Assembly (NCBI GenBank): GCA_021780105.1
Contig: JAJXZJ010000046.1
Coordinates: 1 to 64,000 of the forward strand
DNA from: a bacterium
GTDB taxonomy: Bacteria > Verrucomicrobiota > Verrucomicrobiia > Limisphaerales > J093
Reading direction: 5' to 3'
Length of the DNA: 64,000 nucleotides
Within the stretch, counting starts at the first letter, position 1. Each line of letters begins with the position of its first letter. The notes below the pieces were generated by a model, which was not told the origin of the DNA, made no database searches, and saw nothing but the letters and a program-made list of their open reading frames with translations. The translations under genes were made by a program, and so were the position numbers. Of this stretch, positions 47,858 to 55,819 are shown piece after piece.

Positions 47858-48367
47858 TCAGGCGACCTTCTTCAGGGTTGCCAGCACCGGTTCGCGGGAA
47901 ACTTTTTGCTGCAGCTTGAGCAGGGCGTCCAACAGCGCCTCCGGACGCGGCGGGCAGCCCGCCACGTAGAAATCCACCGGCAGGATGTTGTCCACGCCTT
48001 GCAACACCGGGTAGCTGCGATACATGCCGCCGGTGGAGGCGCAGGCCCCCATGGCAATCACCCACTTCGGCTCGGCCATCTGGTCGTAAAGCCGTCGAAC
48101 CACCAGCGCCATCTTGTAAGTCACCGTGCCCGCCACGATCATCACGTCCGACTGACGCGGGGAAAAGCGCATGACTTCCATGCCGAAGCGGGAAATGTCA
48201 TACCGGCTGGCGCCGGTGCCCATCAACTCGATGGCGCAACACGCCAGCCCCATGGGCATCGGCCAGAGGGAATTTTTGCGAAACCAGTTGATGGCGGCCT
48301 CGACCCGCGTGACCACCACGTCGCCTTCGATCTTTGAATTGTAACCCAGTTCCGTGTTCGTTTTCAT
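47858..48367 (-). CDS. nuoB: NADH-quinone oxidoreductase subunit B
   Basis: 169 aa. It binds cluster N2: [16 protein letters not shown] and [12 protein letters not shown] provide the four cysteines, including the adjacent Cys-Cys pair. It is the first gene of the cluster here; the usual nuoA is not found upstream. Confidence 0.97.
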   Translation of the reverse strand: MKTNTELGYNSKIEGDVVVTRVEAAINWFRKNSLWPMPMGLACCAIELMGTGASRYDISRFGMEVMRFSPRQSDVMIVAGTVTYKMALVVRRLYDQMAEPKWVIAMGACASTGGMYRSYPVLQGVDNILPVDFYVAGCPPRPEALLDALLKLQQKVSREPVLATLKKVA

Positions 48368-48603
48368 CCCGGCATCGCGGTTACCCGCGTAGTTCCGCGG
48401 AAGCTAGCCCCCGGAAACCGGCGGCGCAAGCAATTCGTTCAACGCCGGCAGCGGTTGCGGGCAACGTATTGCCCAGCGCGCGCCAACATAGGATGATACA
48501 GGCACCAGACAGCGAGAACCGCCGAGACTGCCTGCGAATCCTTTCATCCAAATTCCAGTGGCGACTTGTTCACCATGCAAGCCTCGTCAAGGACGAAGCC
48601 AAC

Positions 48604-48626
48604 AAAAAGGCGCCCGAGCGGGCGCC
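48604..48626 (-). terminator. Rho-independent terminator of PEP-CTERM gene
   Basis: A perfect 7-bp stem GGCGCCC/GGGCGCC (48609-48626) with a 4-base loop is followed on the minus strand by TTTTT (48608-48604). It is 33 bases past the stop of the gene at 48659-49357 and separates it from the downstream nuo operon. Confidence 0.85.
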
Positions 48627-48658
48627 GTGAGAACTATACGAAAATCTGAGGCAGAAGG

Positions 48659-49357
48659 TTATACCAAGCGGCGACGCATTAACCCAAAACCAAGCAGCCC
48701 TATGCCGGCCAGCATCGCCATGGTGGCGGGTTCCGGAACCGCGGTGTAGGTGTAAGTGACAGTCAGGAAACCCTCTGACCATGCCGACGTCCCATTAAAC
48801 GCAACCGACCCGCTTGCTGTACTACTGTTCGCTTGGGAACTGTAGAACTTGACCGCGTAGGTCCCTGTGCCCTCGTAGAGTCCGAACCACGAGGAGCTTA
48901 CGGACCCAACATTCGGCCCGGCCACGGTTCGGTTGGCATAAGTCGGCCCAACCACGCTGTCCGAATCACCGTTCGCTGGCAAAGAGAAATTCTTGCTCTG
49001 ACCTGCCGCCAGCGTTGTGTCCAAGCTGCTCAACGATATCTGAAGCCCGGAAATGGTCGAACTCACACCTTGGTGCATCGTTCCCGTGACGAGTGCGGAA
49101 GGAGAAGTCGTGTTTTGAATGGAGTAGGAGCCGTCCCACGTTTCCAATTTGGCGGATAACGTAATCCCCGTGAGGGTGCCGAGACCTGTGTCGAACTGGT
49201 TGATGTTCCAGTCGGTTTCTGTGTTTGAACCAGGCGATATCTGCCCTGTATCGAAGTTCTGCACAATCGTTGCCGCCAATGCGGCTGGCAGGAGACCAAC
49301 AGCCGCTACCGCCAGCGGAACGGCGAGTCGAACGAACTTGGTTGCGTGCGTATGCAT
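48659..49357 (-). CDS. PEP-CTERM protein with choice-of-anchor E-like domain
   Basis: 232 aa from ATG 49357. Signal peptide (VRLAVPLAVAAVGLLPAALA), a beta-sandwich beginning ATIVQNFDTGQISPGSN that resembles the choice-of-anchor E domain, and the C-terminal sorting signal VPEPATMAMLAGIGLLGFGL followed by MRRRLV. It is predicted to be exported and processed by exosortase. Codon use is AT-richer than in the nuo genes. It has its own terminator and an AT-rich promoter region shared with the divergent oxidoreductase gene. Confidence 0.88.
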   Translation of the reverse strand: MHTHATKFVRLAVPLAVAAVGLLPAALAATIVQNFDTGQISPGSNTETDWNINQFDTGLGTLTGITLSAKLETWDGSYSIQNTTSPSALVTGTMHQGVSSTISGLQISLSSLDTTLAAGQSKNFSLPANGDSDSVVGPTYANRTVAGPNVGSVSSSWFGLYEGTGTYAVKFYSSQANSSTASGSVAFNGTSAWSEGFLTVTYTYTAVPEPATMAMLAGIGLLGFGLMRRRLV

Positions 49358-49423
49358 AGGTTTTCCGTGATTTGCTGACGTCGTTTTATCTGACGTGTGA
49401 TAGCCGAACAATTATCCGGCCAA

Positions 49424-49446
49424 TTGTCAACATTGTTATTTGACAA
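49424..49446. promoter_or_regulatory. Inverted repeat in divergent promoter region
   Basis: TTGTCAA (49424-49430) is perfectly inverted at 49440-49446 with a 9-base spacer. It lies about 65 bases upstream of the PEP-CTERM start, in the region between two divergent genes. An operator is possible; the binding protein is unknown. Confidence 0.35.
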
Positions 49447-49476
49447 CGCCTGAACATTCATAAAAGTAGTTAACTC

Positions 49477-49492
49477 TAGCTATCAATAGCTA
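49477..49492. promoter_or_regulatory. 16-bp palindrome upstream of oxidoreductase
   Basis: TAGCTATCAATAGCTA is a perfect palindrome except for the central CA pair (7-bp arms). It lies about 75 bases before the start of the oxidoreductase gene at 49568. It could be an operator site. Confidence 0.35.
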
Positions 49493-49567
49493 CGATAAGG
49501 GCGGAAGGTGTCCAAAACATGGAAAACAAGCTTCCCACTCCGGCACCGGCTTGGTAGCGTGTGCCCC

Positions 49568-50932
49568 ATGTCACCGCGAAAGTCACTTTCCGCCGCCACG
49601 GCAGCGGCTCAAAACGCCTCTGCCCGTTCCGCTGCTCTCAACCGCCGCCAGTTCCTGCGCCGCGCCGCGATCGCCGGCGGCGCGTTCACCGTGCCACTCA
49701 TCGTCCCCGGCCGTGTCCTGGGTCTCAACGGCGCCGTGCCACCCAGCGAAAAAATCGTCATGGGCGGCATCGGCATCGGCAACCGCGGTTCCGACGACCT
49801 CCGTTGGATGCTGCCCGAGCCGGACGTGATTTTTGTGGCCGACTGCGATCCGCAACGCTCGCGCCGCGAAGCCGTCAAGCGGATCGTGGACGCCAAATAC
49901 GGCAACACCGACTTCAAGCTTTACAGCGACACGCGGGAGTTTCTCGCCACCCGGCCGGACATTGATGCGGTGTTGAGCACCACCGGCGACCGGTTGCACG
50001 CGCTGATGGCGACCTGGGCCATGCGCGCCGGCAAGGATGTCTATTCCGAGAAACCCTCCGCCATGACCATCGCTGAAGGCCAGATGGTGGTGGAAACCGC
50101 GCGCCGCTATGGGCGCGTGTATCAAACCGGCACGCAGCGCCTGAGCGAGGCGAACTTCGTCTTCGCCATTGAACTGGCCAAAAGCGGCCGGCTGGGCAAG
50201 GTCCACACCGCTTACGCGCACATCGCGCCATGGGACGCCGCCGCGATGCGCCACGACTGGCTGGCCGGCCAGCCCGAACTGCCCAAGTCCGAGTGCGACT
50301 GGGACCAGTGGCTCGGCCCGTGTCCGTGGCGGCCCTACAACGCGGAGTATTGCCGTGGCGGCTGGCGGGGCTTCTACGATTTCCACACCAGTTGCATCGG
50401 CGAGTGGGGCGCGCACACGTTTGCCCAGGCGCAGGCCGGACTGGATTTGCTCGACACCTCGCCGGTGGCCTACGAATACGTGGACAACCCGACCGGCGAT
50501 GGCATGGTCACGCACTTTGCCAGCGGCGTGAAAATGATCCTGTCCCGCGGCGACAAATACTGGCACGGCTCGTGCGGCATGCGCTTCGATGGCCCGGAAG
50601 GCTGGGTGTCGGTCGCCGACGGTTATTCGCGCCCGGAGGTTTCCAATCCGCGCCTGCTCGACGACTTCAACAAGATCGTCGGCGATTACATGGCCCGCAC
50701 GCAGCGGCCGATGAGCCACGTCCGCAATTTCTTCGATTGCATCAAATCCCGCCGCCTCACCGTGGCTCACCCGGTGGTGATGCACCGCACCATGTCCACC
50801 GTCCACGCCGCGAACATCTGCATGTGGCTCAAACGCGATCTGAAATACGATCCCGTGAAGGAGGAGTTCGTCAACGACGCCGAGGCCAACCGGCTTCGTT
50901 CCCGCGCCATGCGCGCCCCCTACATGTTCTGA
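49568..50932 (+). CDS. Gfo/Idh/MocA family oxidoreductase with twin-arginine leader
   Basis: 454 aa from ATG 49568. The leader LNRRQFLRRAAIAGG is a Tat export signal. A Rossmann domain follows (IVMGGIGIGNRGSDDL, FVADCDPQRS) with the family motif DVYSEKPSAMTIAEG, where Lys is the usual catalytic residue. The C-terminal domain contains FYDFHTSCIGEWGAHTFAQA. These proteins act on sugars or inositols; the exported forms expanded in Planctomycetes and Verrucomicrobia are mostly uncharacterised. A HEAT-repeat protein gene follows after 36 bases and is probably cotranscribed. Confidence 0.9.
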   Translation: MSPRKSLSAATAAAQNASARSAALNRRQFLRRAAIAGGAFTVPLIVPGRVLGLNGAVPPSEKIVMGGIGIGNRGSDDLRWMLPEPDVIFVADCDPQRSRREAVKRIVDAKYGNTDFKLYSDTREFLATRPDIDAVLSTTGDRLHALMATWAMRAGKDVYSEKPSAMTIAEGQMVVETARRYGRVYQTGTQRLSEANFVFAIELAKSGRLGKVHTAYAHIAPWDAAAMRHDWLAGQPELPKSECDWDQWLGPCPWRPYNAEYCRGGWRGFYDFHTSCIGEWGAHTFAQAQAGLDLLDTSPVAYEYVDNPTGDGMVTHFASGVKMILSRGDKYWHGSCGMRFDGPEGWVSVADGYSRPEVSNPRLLDDFNKIVGDYMARTQRPMSHVRNFFDCIKSRRLTVAHPVVMHRTMSTVHAANICMWLKRDLKYDPVKEEFVNDAEANRLRSRAMRAPYMF

Positions 50933-50968
50933 TGTGAACCGATGCCAATCTCAAAGCCAATCTCGATC

Positions 50969-52930
50969 ATGAAAACAAACTTCGCCCTGCTCCTCGCGCT
51001 TGCGCTCAACGCCGTCGTCCTCGCGCAAAACCCGACACCGCTTGTCACCAAGACGCCCGATCAACTCATCGCCGTCCTCAAATCCGACGCCGGCTTGAAG
51101 GAAAAGTCCGACGCCTGTCGTGAACTCGCCGTCGTGGGCGGCAAGGACGCCGTGCCCGTGCTGGCCGGCCTGCTGGCCGACGAGAAGCTCAGCCACATGG
51201 CCCGTTACGCGCTGGAAACCATTCCCGATCCGTCCGTGGACGCCGCCCTGCGCGACGCGCTCGGCAAACTGAAAGGCCGGCCGCTGGTGGGCGTCATCGG
51301 CAGCATCGGCGTCCGCCGCAACGCCCAGGCGCTCGACTTGCTCGTTGCCAAATTGAGCGACGACGATGCCGACGTGGCGCAGGCGGCCGCCCGCACCTTG
51401 GGCCGGATCGGCACCCCGGAGGCGGCCGACGCGCTGATGAACGCCGCCGCCAACTCCGACGCCGGCAACCTGCTCGCCTTTTGCGAAGGCCTGGGCCGCT
51501 GCGTGGACGCGCTCGCCGCCGCCGGCAAGACCGATCAAGCCCTGACGATCTGCGATCATTACGACGACAGCCAGTTGCCCCAGCAGGTGCGGGTGGCCGC
51601 GCTGCGCGGCGCCATTCTGCTCCGGGGCAAGGACGGTCTCCCGCTGTTGAAGGAATCGCTGGAGAATCCGGAATACGTTCTGTTTGCCGCGGCCATTCGC
51701 ACCAGCCAGGAAATGCCCGGCGCCGACGTTACCAAGCTGCTGGCGGACGAACTTGCGGCGTTGGACGCCGACCACCAGATCGTGCTGCTCTCGACGCTCA
51801 GCCAGCGCGCCGACGCGTCATCCTTGCCGGCCATTTTTACAAAAGCCAAGAATGGTGACAAACCCGTCCGCCTCGCCGCCATTCGCGCCTTGCCCGCCTT
51901 CAACAGTCCGGACTCCGTGCCGGTGTTGGTGGCTTTGATGCATGATCCGGATCGCGACCTCGCGCGCGCCGCGCAGGAGAGTCTTGCCAGCCTGGCGTGT
52001 CCGGAAGCCGACTCCGCCGTGGTCAAACTGCTCGGCAGCGCCGACACGCAGGAACAACTCACCGGCGTTGAACTCGTCAGCCGCCGGCGCATGACCGCGT
52101 GCGTGCCCGATTTGCTGAAAGCCGCCGGCGACGCCGACGATCAAGTCCGCCCGGCCGCGTTGAAGACAGTTGGGGAACTCGCCAGTCCGGACGATCTCCC
52201 CGCCGTCTTGATTCTGGTGCAAACCGGCAAAACGGACGAGGACCGCGACGCTGCCGCACAGGCCGCCAGCGCCTTGTGCGCGAAAACCGACCAACCCACC
52301 CGGTGCGTGCCGAAAATTGCCGGACTGCTGCCTTCCGCCCAACCGGCCGCGAAGCAAAGTCTGTTGAACATTCTCGGCACGATCGGCGGGCCGGAAGCGC
52401 TCACGGCGATTCGCGCGGCGGTCAGCGATGATAATCCGCAAGTCCGCGCCACGGCCATCCGGCTGCTTGGATCGTGGAAGACGGCGGATGCCGCGCCGGC
52501 GTTGCTCGACCTGGCGCAAAACGCCAAGGATCCGGCGGACAAACTGGTGAGCCTGCAAAGTTACCTGCAACTGGCCTCCGACACGGAAATCGCCGCCGAC
52601 CAGCGGCTGGCCATGTGCCGCCAGGCTGCCGGCCTGGTTCAGCGCGTCGAGGAAAAGAAACTGCTGCTGAGCGTGCTGGGCGGAATCGCCAGCCCGGACT
52701 CGCTGGCCATGATCACGCCGCATTTGACCGATGCGGAAACGAAGGATGAAGCCGCGGCCGCCGTGGTGTCGGTTGCTGGGAAGCTGTTGAAGAACGGCGC
52801 GGACGCGCAGACCGCCGGCAAGCTCGTTGAACCGCTGCAACAAGCCGGTCAGGCCGCGGCGAACCCTGATCTTGCCAAGCAGGCCCAGACGCTGCTCGAC
52901 CAGGCGCAAGCGAAGGCCGGCGCGAAATAA
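50969..52930 (+). CDS. Exported HEAT-repeat protein
   Basis: 653 aa from ATG 50969 (MKTNFALLLALALNAVVLAQ, signal peptide). Almost the whole mature protein consists of about 15 HEAT/PBS-lyase-like helical repeats with the pattern 'D..V...A...LG.ig...A...L' (for example DDADVAQAAARTLGRIGTPE and NPQVRATAIRLLGSW). This is a binding scaffold; no active site is expected. It directly follows an exported oxidoreductase, and similar pairings of HEAT proteins with oxidoreductases are common in these bacteria. Partner unknown. Confidence 0.88.
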   Translation: MKTNFALLLALALNAVVLAQNPTPLVTKTPDQLIAVLKSDAGLKEKSDACRELAVVGGKDAVPVLAGLLADEKLSHMARYALETIPDPSVDAALRDALGKLKGRPLVGVIGSIGVRRNAQALDLLVAKLSDDDADVAQAAARTLGRIGTPEAADALMNAAANSDAGNLLAFCEGLGRCVDALAAAGKTDQALTICDHYDDSQLPQQVRVAALRGAILLRGKDGLPLLKESLENPEYVLFAAAIRTSQEMPGADVTKLLADELAALDADHQIVLLSTLSQRADASSLPAIFTKAKNGDKPVRLAAIRALPAFNSPDSVPVLVALMHDPDRDLARAAQESLASLACPEADSAVVKLLGSADTQEQLTGVELVSRRRMTACVPDLLKAAGDADDQVRPAALKTVGELASPDDLPAVLILVQTGKTDEDRDAAAQAASALCAKTDQPTRCVPKIAGLLPSAQPAAKQSLLNILGTIGGPEALTAIRAAVSDDNPQVRATAIRLLGSWKTADAAPALLDLAQNAKDPADKLVSLQSYLQLASDTEIAADQRLAMCRQAAGLVQRVEEKKLLLSVLGGIASPDSLAMITPHLTDAETKDEAAAAVVSVAGKLLKNGADAQTAGKLVEPLQQAGQAAANPDLAKQAQTLLDQAQAKAGAK

Positions 52931-53046
52931 GCATCTGCTCGGCTACTGTTTCGCGGCGCTTGGCGAATTGCCGAACCGCGTCCGGCGACATCCGCCGGCG
53001 CGGTTGCTTGATGTTCGAGATGCGATTCCATAATGAGTGAAATATC

Positions 53047-54003
53047 ATGACTTCTGCAACTCTGACGGCCCGTCTTGAGATGCTTGACGGCGACGGACAG
53101 CGTGCGTTGGACGAGTGGCTGACTCAGCGGGAGTGGCGAAAAAAGCACCCAAAAGACTGCTTCGTCATCATGCCATTCTCAAAGACAAAGACACGGACTG
53201 AGGCTGAATGGACTTCATTTTTTGAGGACTTTCTGACCGAATCGCTCAGGGAGTGCGGCTATCGTGCCAGGCGTTCAGAACCGACCCAAGACAACATCGT
53301 TTGCGGGATTGTGGAAGACTTGGCCTGGACCGACCTCGTTCTTGCCGTGCTCACGGACTTCAATCCAAATGTTTGGTATGAACTTGGAGCACGGCATAGT
53401 CTGATTCGCGGCGGAACCGTGATGATTTGTCAGGAAAAGCAAATCAAGAAGCTGCCATTTGACCTTAAGCACCACGGCGTTATCGGGTACAACGACAAGG
53501 CCTTGGATAAGGCCGGTTTCGTAGAAGAGTTGAAGCCGAGACTGGCAAAATGTCGGGATGAAACTAGCGATAGTCCAATCAGCGATTTTCTCACCCAAGG
53601 ATTGGCGTATTGTATTAATCGAGCCCTAGCTGGTCGAAGGTTGGCGATGGAAACGCTTCGCCGATTCACGAGTGATGTGGACGACACTGCTGCTTTTGAG
53701 GCGTTTGACCGCTTGAATGCCGAATGGCTTCCCAGTCAGATGCAACTTACGATCTTTAAGGATGAGAAGGTGTTGCGCCACGCTTGGCCGAGTCTGTGGG
53801 GGACTTCCGCGCTCAATTGCTTCAAGGACGTTTTGCGAAACAACCAACCTCTTTACCATGAGATGATGTCGGATGGTAAGAACATCAGGTTGGCGGGGAT
53901 TGAGGGTTATTTGGGACGGGTTACAGCCTTGGCGTATGATACCCTAGCAGGGCGCGATTGGCTTGTCGTTGTTGAAGCTCACCTCAAACAGGGAAATCTC
54001 TAG
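53047..54003 (+). CDS. Protein with N-terminal TIR-like/deoxyribosyltransferase-like domain
   Basis: 318 aa. Residues about 35-150 follow a Rossmann-like pattern: CFVIMPFSKTKTR, FFEDFLTESLRECGYRARRS, then DLVLAVLTDFNPNVWYELGA and RHSLIRGGTVMICQEK. This 'FVIMPF...NPNV(F/W)YELG.RH' arrangement is known from TIR-like and nucleoside 2-deoxyribosyltransferase-like domains, some of which occur in defence genes. The C-terminal half is not recognised. The gene is clearly AT-richer than its neighbours and stands alone next to a gene fragment, suggesting recent transfer. Activity (for example NAD cleavage) is only inference. Confidence 0.72.
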   Translation: MTSATLTARLEMLDGDGQRALDEWLTQREWRKKHPKDCFVIMPFSKTKTRTEAEWTSFFEDFLTESLRECGYRARRSEPTQDNIVCGIVEDLAWTDLVLAVLTDFNPNVWYELGARHSLIRGGTVMICQEKQIKKLPFDLKHHGVIGYNDKALDKAGFVEELKPRLAKCRDETSDSPISDFLTQGLAYCINRALAGRRLAMETLRRFTSDVDDTAAFEAFDRLNAEWLPSQMQLTIFKDEKVLRHAWPSLWGTSALNCFKDVLRNNQPLYHEMMSDGKNIRLAGIEGYLGRVTALAYDTLAGRDWLVVVEAHLKQGNL

Positions 54004-54100
54004 GGTGGTCTTGCGCCAATAAACCGGATCTAGTAGGGGCGACTCTTTTAGCCGTCCGCAGCGCGGTGCGGAGATCGCGCCCCACCGTGTCTCCCCACGT

Positions 54101-54286
54101 TCAGGCCGCCGGCGGTTCTGGATGGGCTCACGGGCTGCGGTAGGGCCGGCGGAGCAGTCGGTTGGCCTCGGCGTCGCCGCTGATTTCGCCTTTGGCCGGG
54201 TCCCACGCCAGGCTGCGGCCGAGCTGCATCGAGTGGTTGGCGAGAATGCAGAAGCCCGTGGAGATACAGCCTTGCCTGATGCCGCC
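54101..54286 (-). pseudogene. Decayed 3' fragment of Gfo/Idh/MocA oxidoreductase
   Basis: The minus strand encodes a 3' end very like that of the intact gene at 59924-61282: CILANHSMQLGRSLAWDP, KGEISGDAEANRLLRRPYRS, then an in-frame TGA where the intact gene has TGG (Trp), followed by HPEPPAA-type codons and a second stop at 54101. There is no start or N-terminal part. It is either a duplicated fragment or the remnant of a second oxidoreductase gene whose front was lost, perhaps when the gene at 53047-54003 arrived. Confidence 0.85.
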
Positions 54287-54432
54287 AAAATCATGGTTCG
54301 CTACCCGCCCGGCCCCATGACAGTGGTCCTTTCACGTAACGATTGTGCGATTTGCGTGGCATGCGCTTGGGTTGAATGTGTATCACGATCCGACTCTGCG
54401 GGCGTCAGTGGGATAATGGGACGAACGGCACC

Positions 54433-55773
54433 TTACTTTGCCTTCACGTCGTAGCAGAGCAGCACATCCTGGTCGCGAATGTAGAGTTTGCCGTTGGCGA
54501 TGACCGGGTGTGCCCAGGCGGGTTGCTTGCTGCGGTCGGGTTGCTCAAAGCGGCCGCGCTCGAGGTATTGTTTCGCGTTCGGCTCAATCAGGAGCAGGGT
54601 GCCCTCCTCCGCGCGGTAGTAGAGCCGGCCGTCCGCCAGGGCCACCGAGCCTTTGGGCACCCGGTGCTCTGTGTCGTCGCGCTCATTCCACAGGACGTTG
54701 CCCGTCTTAAAGTCGAGGCAGACCAAGGCGCCGCCTTCATTTCCGCCGTTGGCGCCATACAGGCAGCCGTCAAGGAGGATCACGCCGCCGTGGTGGTTTT
54801 GCAGCTTCCGTTGGAACCAGACTTCCCCGGTCTTGACCCTGCCGTTGGCCTCCTTGCTCAGTCTCACCAATCCGCCGCCCGCGCCGTAGGCCGAGCTGGC
54901 GAACACCTCGCCATCGTGGTAGATCGGCGTGGTGCAGTTGATCCCCATCCGATTGGCCGGCCGGTCATACCGCCAGAGGAACTTGCCGTCCGACGCCGCG
55001 ACGCCGATGAGTGCCTTCGCGGTGAGTTGCACGTATTCACGCTGCCTGTCGAAGTCAATGGCGATGGCCGAAGCATAGGCCGCTCCCGAACCGCCACCGA
55101 AGCCCGGAGGGCCGCCACCCGCATCGCCATCGTCACTGCCGGGCACCTGGCTCTTCCAAATCGTGTTGCCGGTCACCTTGTCGAGGGCCACCAGTATGGC
55201 GTCTTTGCCGCCGGGAGTGAAGACGACCTTCTCCCCATCCACGAGGGGCGATTCGCGGTAACTCCAGGTGGGGGCACGCCCGCCAAAATCGCGCGTCAGG
55301 CTGCGTTGCCAGAGGATTTTGCCGTCGCTGGCCTGCAGGCAGGCGATGTCGCCGCCCAAACCCTCGACATAGAGCCGTTCACCATCCACGGTCGGCGTGC
55401 AGCCCGGCCCTTCCTTGCTCTGCGGCATTTGCTGCTTGAACGCCGGCCCAAGGCGCGTCACCCAAACGGTCTTGCCATCCGTCCCGGACAAGGCCCAAAC
55501 GACTTCCTCGTCGCCCCGGTTGCTCATGCCGAAGATCCGGCCGGCGGCAATGGAGGGGCCGCCGTCACCGCCGCCAAGTCCGGTGATTTTCCAGGCGAGC
55601 GGCGGACCCTCCTTCGGCCATTCCTGAAGCAGGCCGCGTTCCTTGGAGATGGCATTCCGCTCGGGTCCCTGCCACTGCGGCCAGTCATCCGCCAAAGCAG
55701 AGGACAACAGGACCGCCCAGGAAAGGGCGCCGATTAACAGCGTTGTATGGTGAATAGGTTCATGCTTTGTCAT
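54433..55773 (-). CDS. PQQ-type beta-propeller repeat protein, exported
   Basis: 446 aa from ATG 55773 (an ATG eight codons upstream is possible). Signal peptide ([17 protein letters not shown]) then [17 protein letters not shown], the usual start of this family. PQQ-like repeats follow, each with a 'DG...W' pattern ([40 protein letters not shown]). No alcohol-dehydrogenase residues are evident, so it may be a scaffold or sensor rather than an enzyme. It starts 46 bases after the CotH gene and is likely the last gene of the sigma-factor operon. Confidence 0.87.
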   Translation of the reverse strand: MTKHEPIHHTTLLIGALSWAVLLSSALADDWPQWQGPERNAISKERGLLQEWPKEGPPLAWKITGLGGGDGGPSIAAGRIFGMSNRGDEEVVWALSGTDGKTVWVTRLGPAFKQQMPQSKEGPGCTPTVDGERLYVEGLGGDIACLQASDGKILWQRSLTRDFGGRAPTWSYRESPLVDGEKVVFTPGGKDAILVALDKVTGNTIWKSQVPGSDDGDAGGGPPGFGGGSGAAYASAIAIDFDRQREYVQLTAKALIGVAASDGKFLWRYDRPANRMGINCTTPIYHDGEVFASSAYGAGGGLVRLSKEANGRVKTGEVWFQRKLQNHHGGVILLDGCLYGANGGNEGGALVCLDFKTGNVLWNERDDTEHRVPKGSVALADGRLYYRAEEGTLLLIEPNAKQYLERGRFEQPDRSKQPAWAHPVIANGKLYIRDQDVLLCYDVKAK

Positions 55774-55819
55774 AATGTCTTTGCTTAGGTTGGTCATTGT
55801 ATAGTCACGAAAACAGCGT

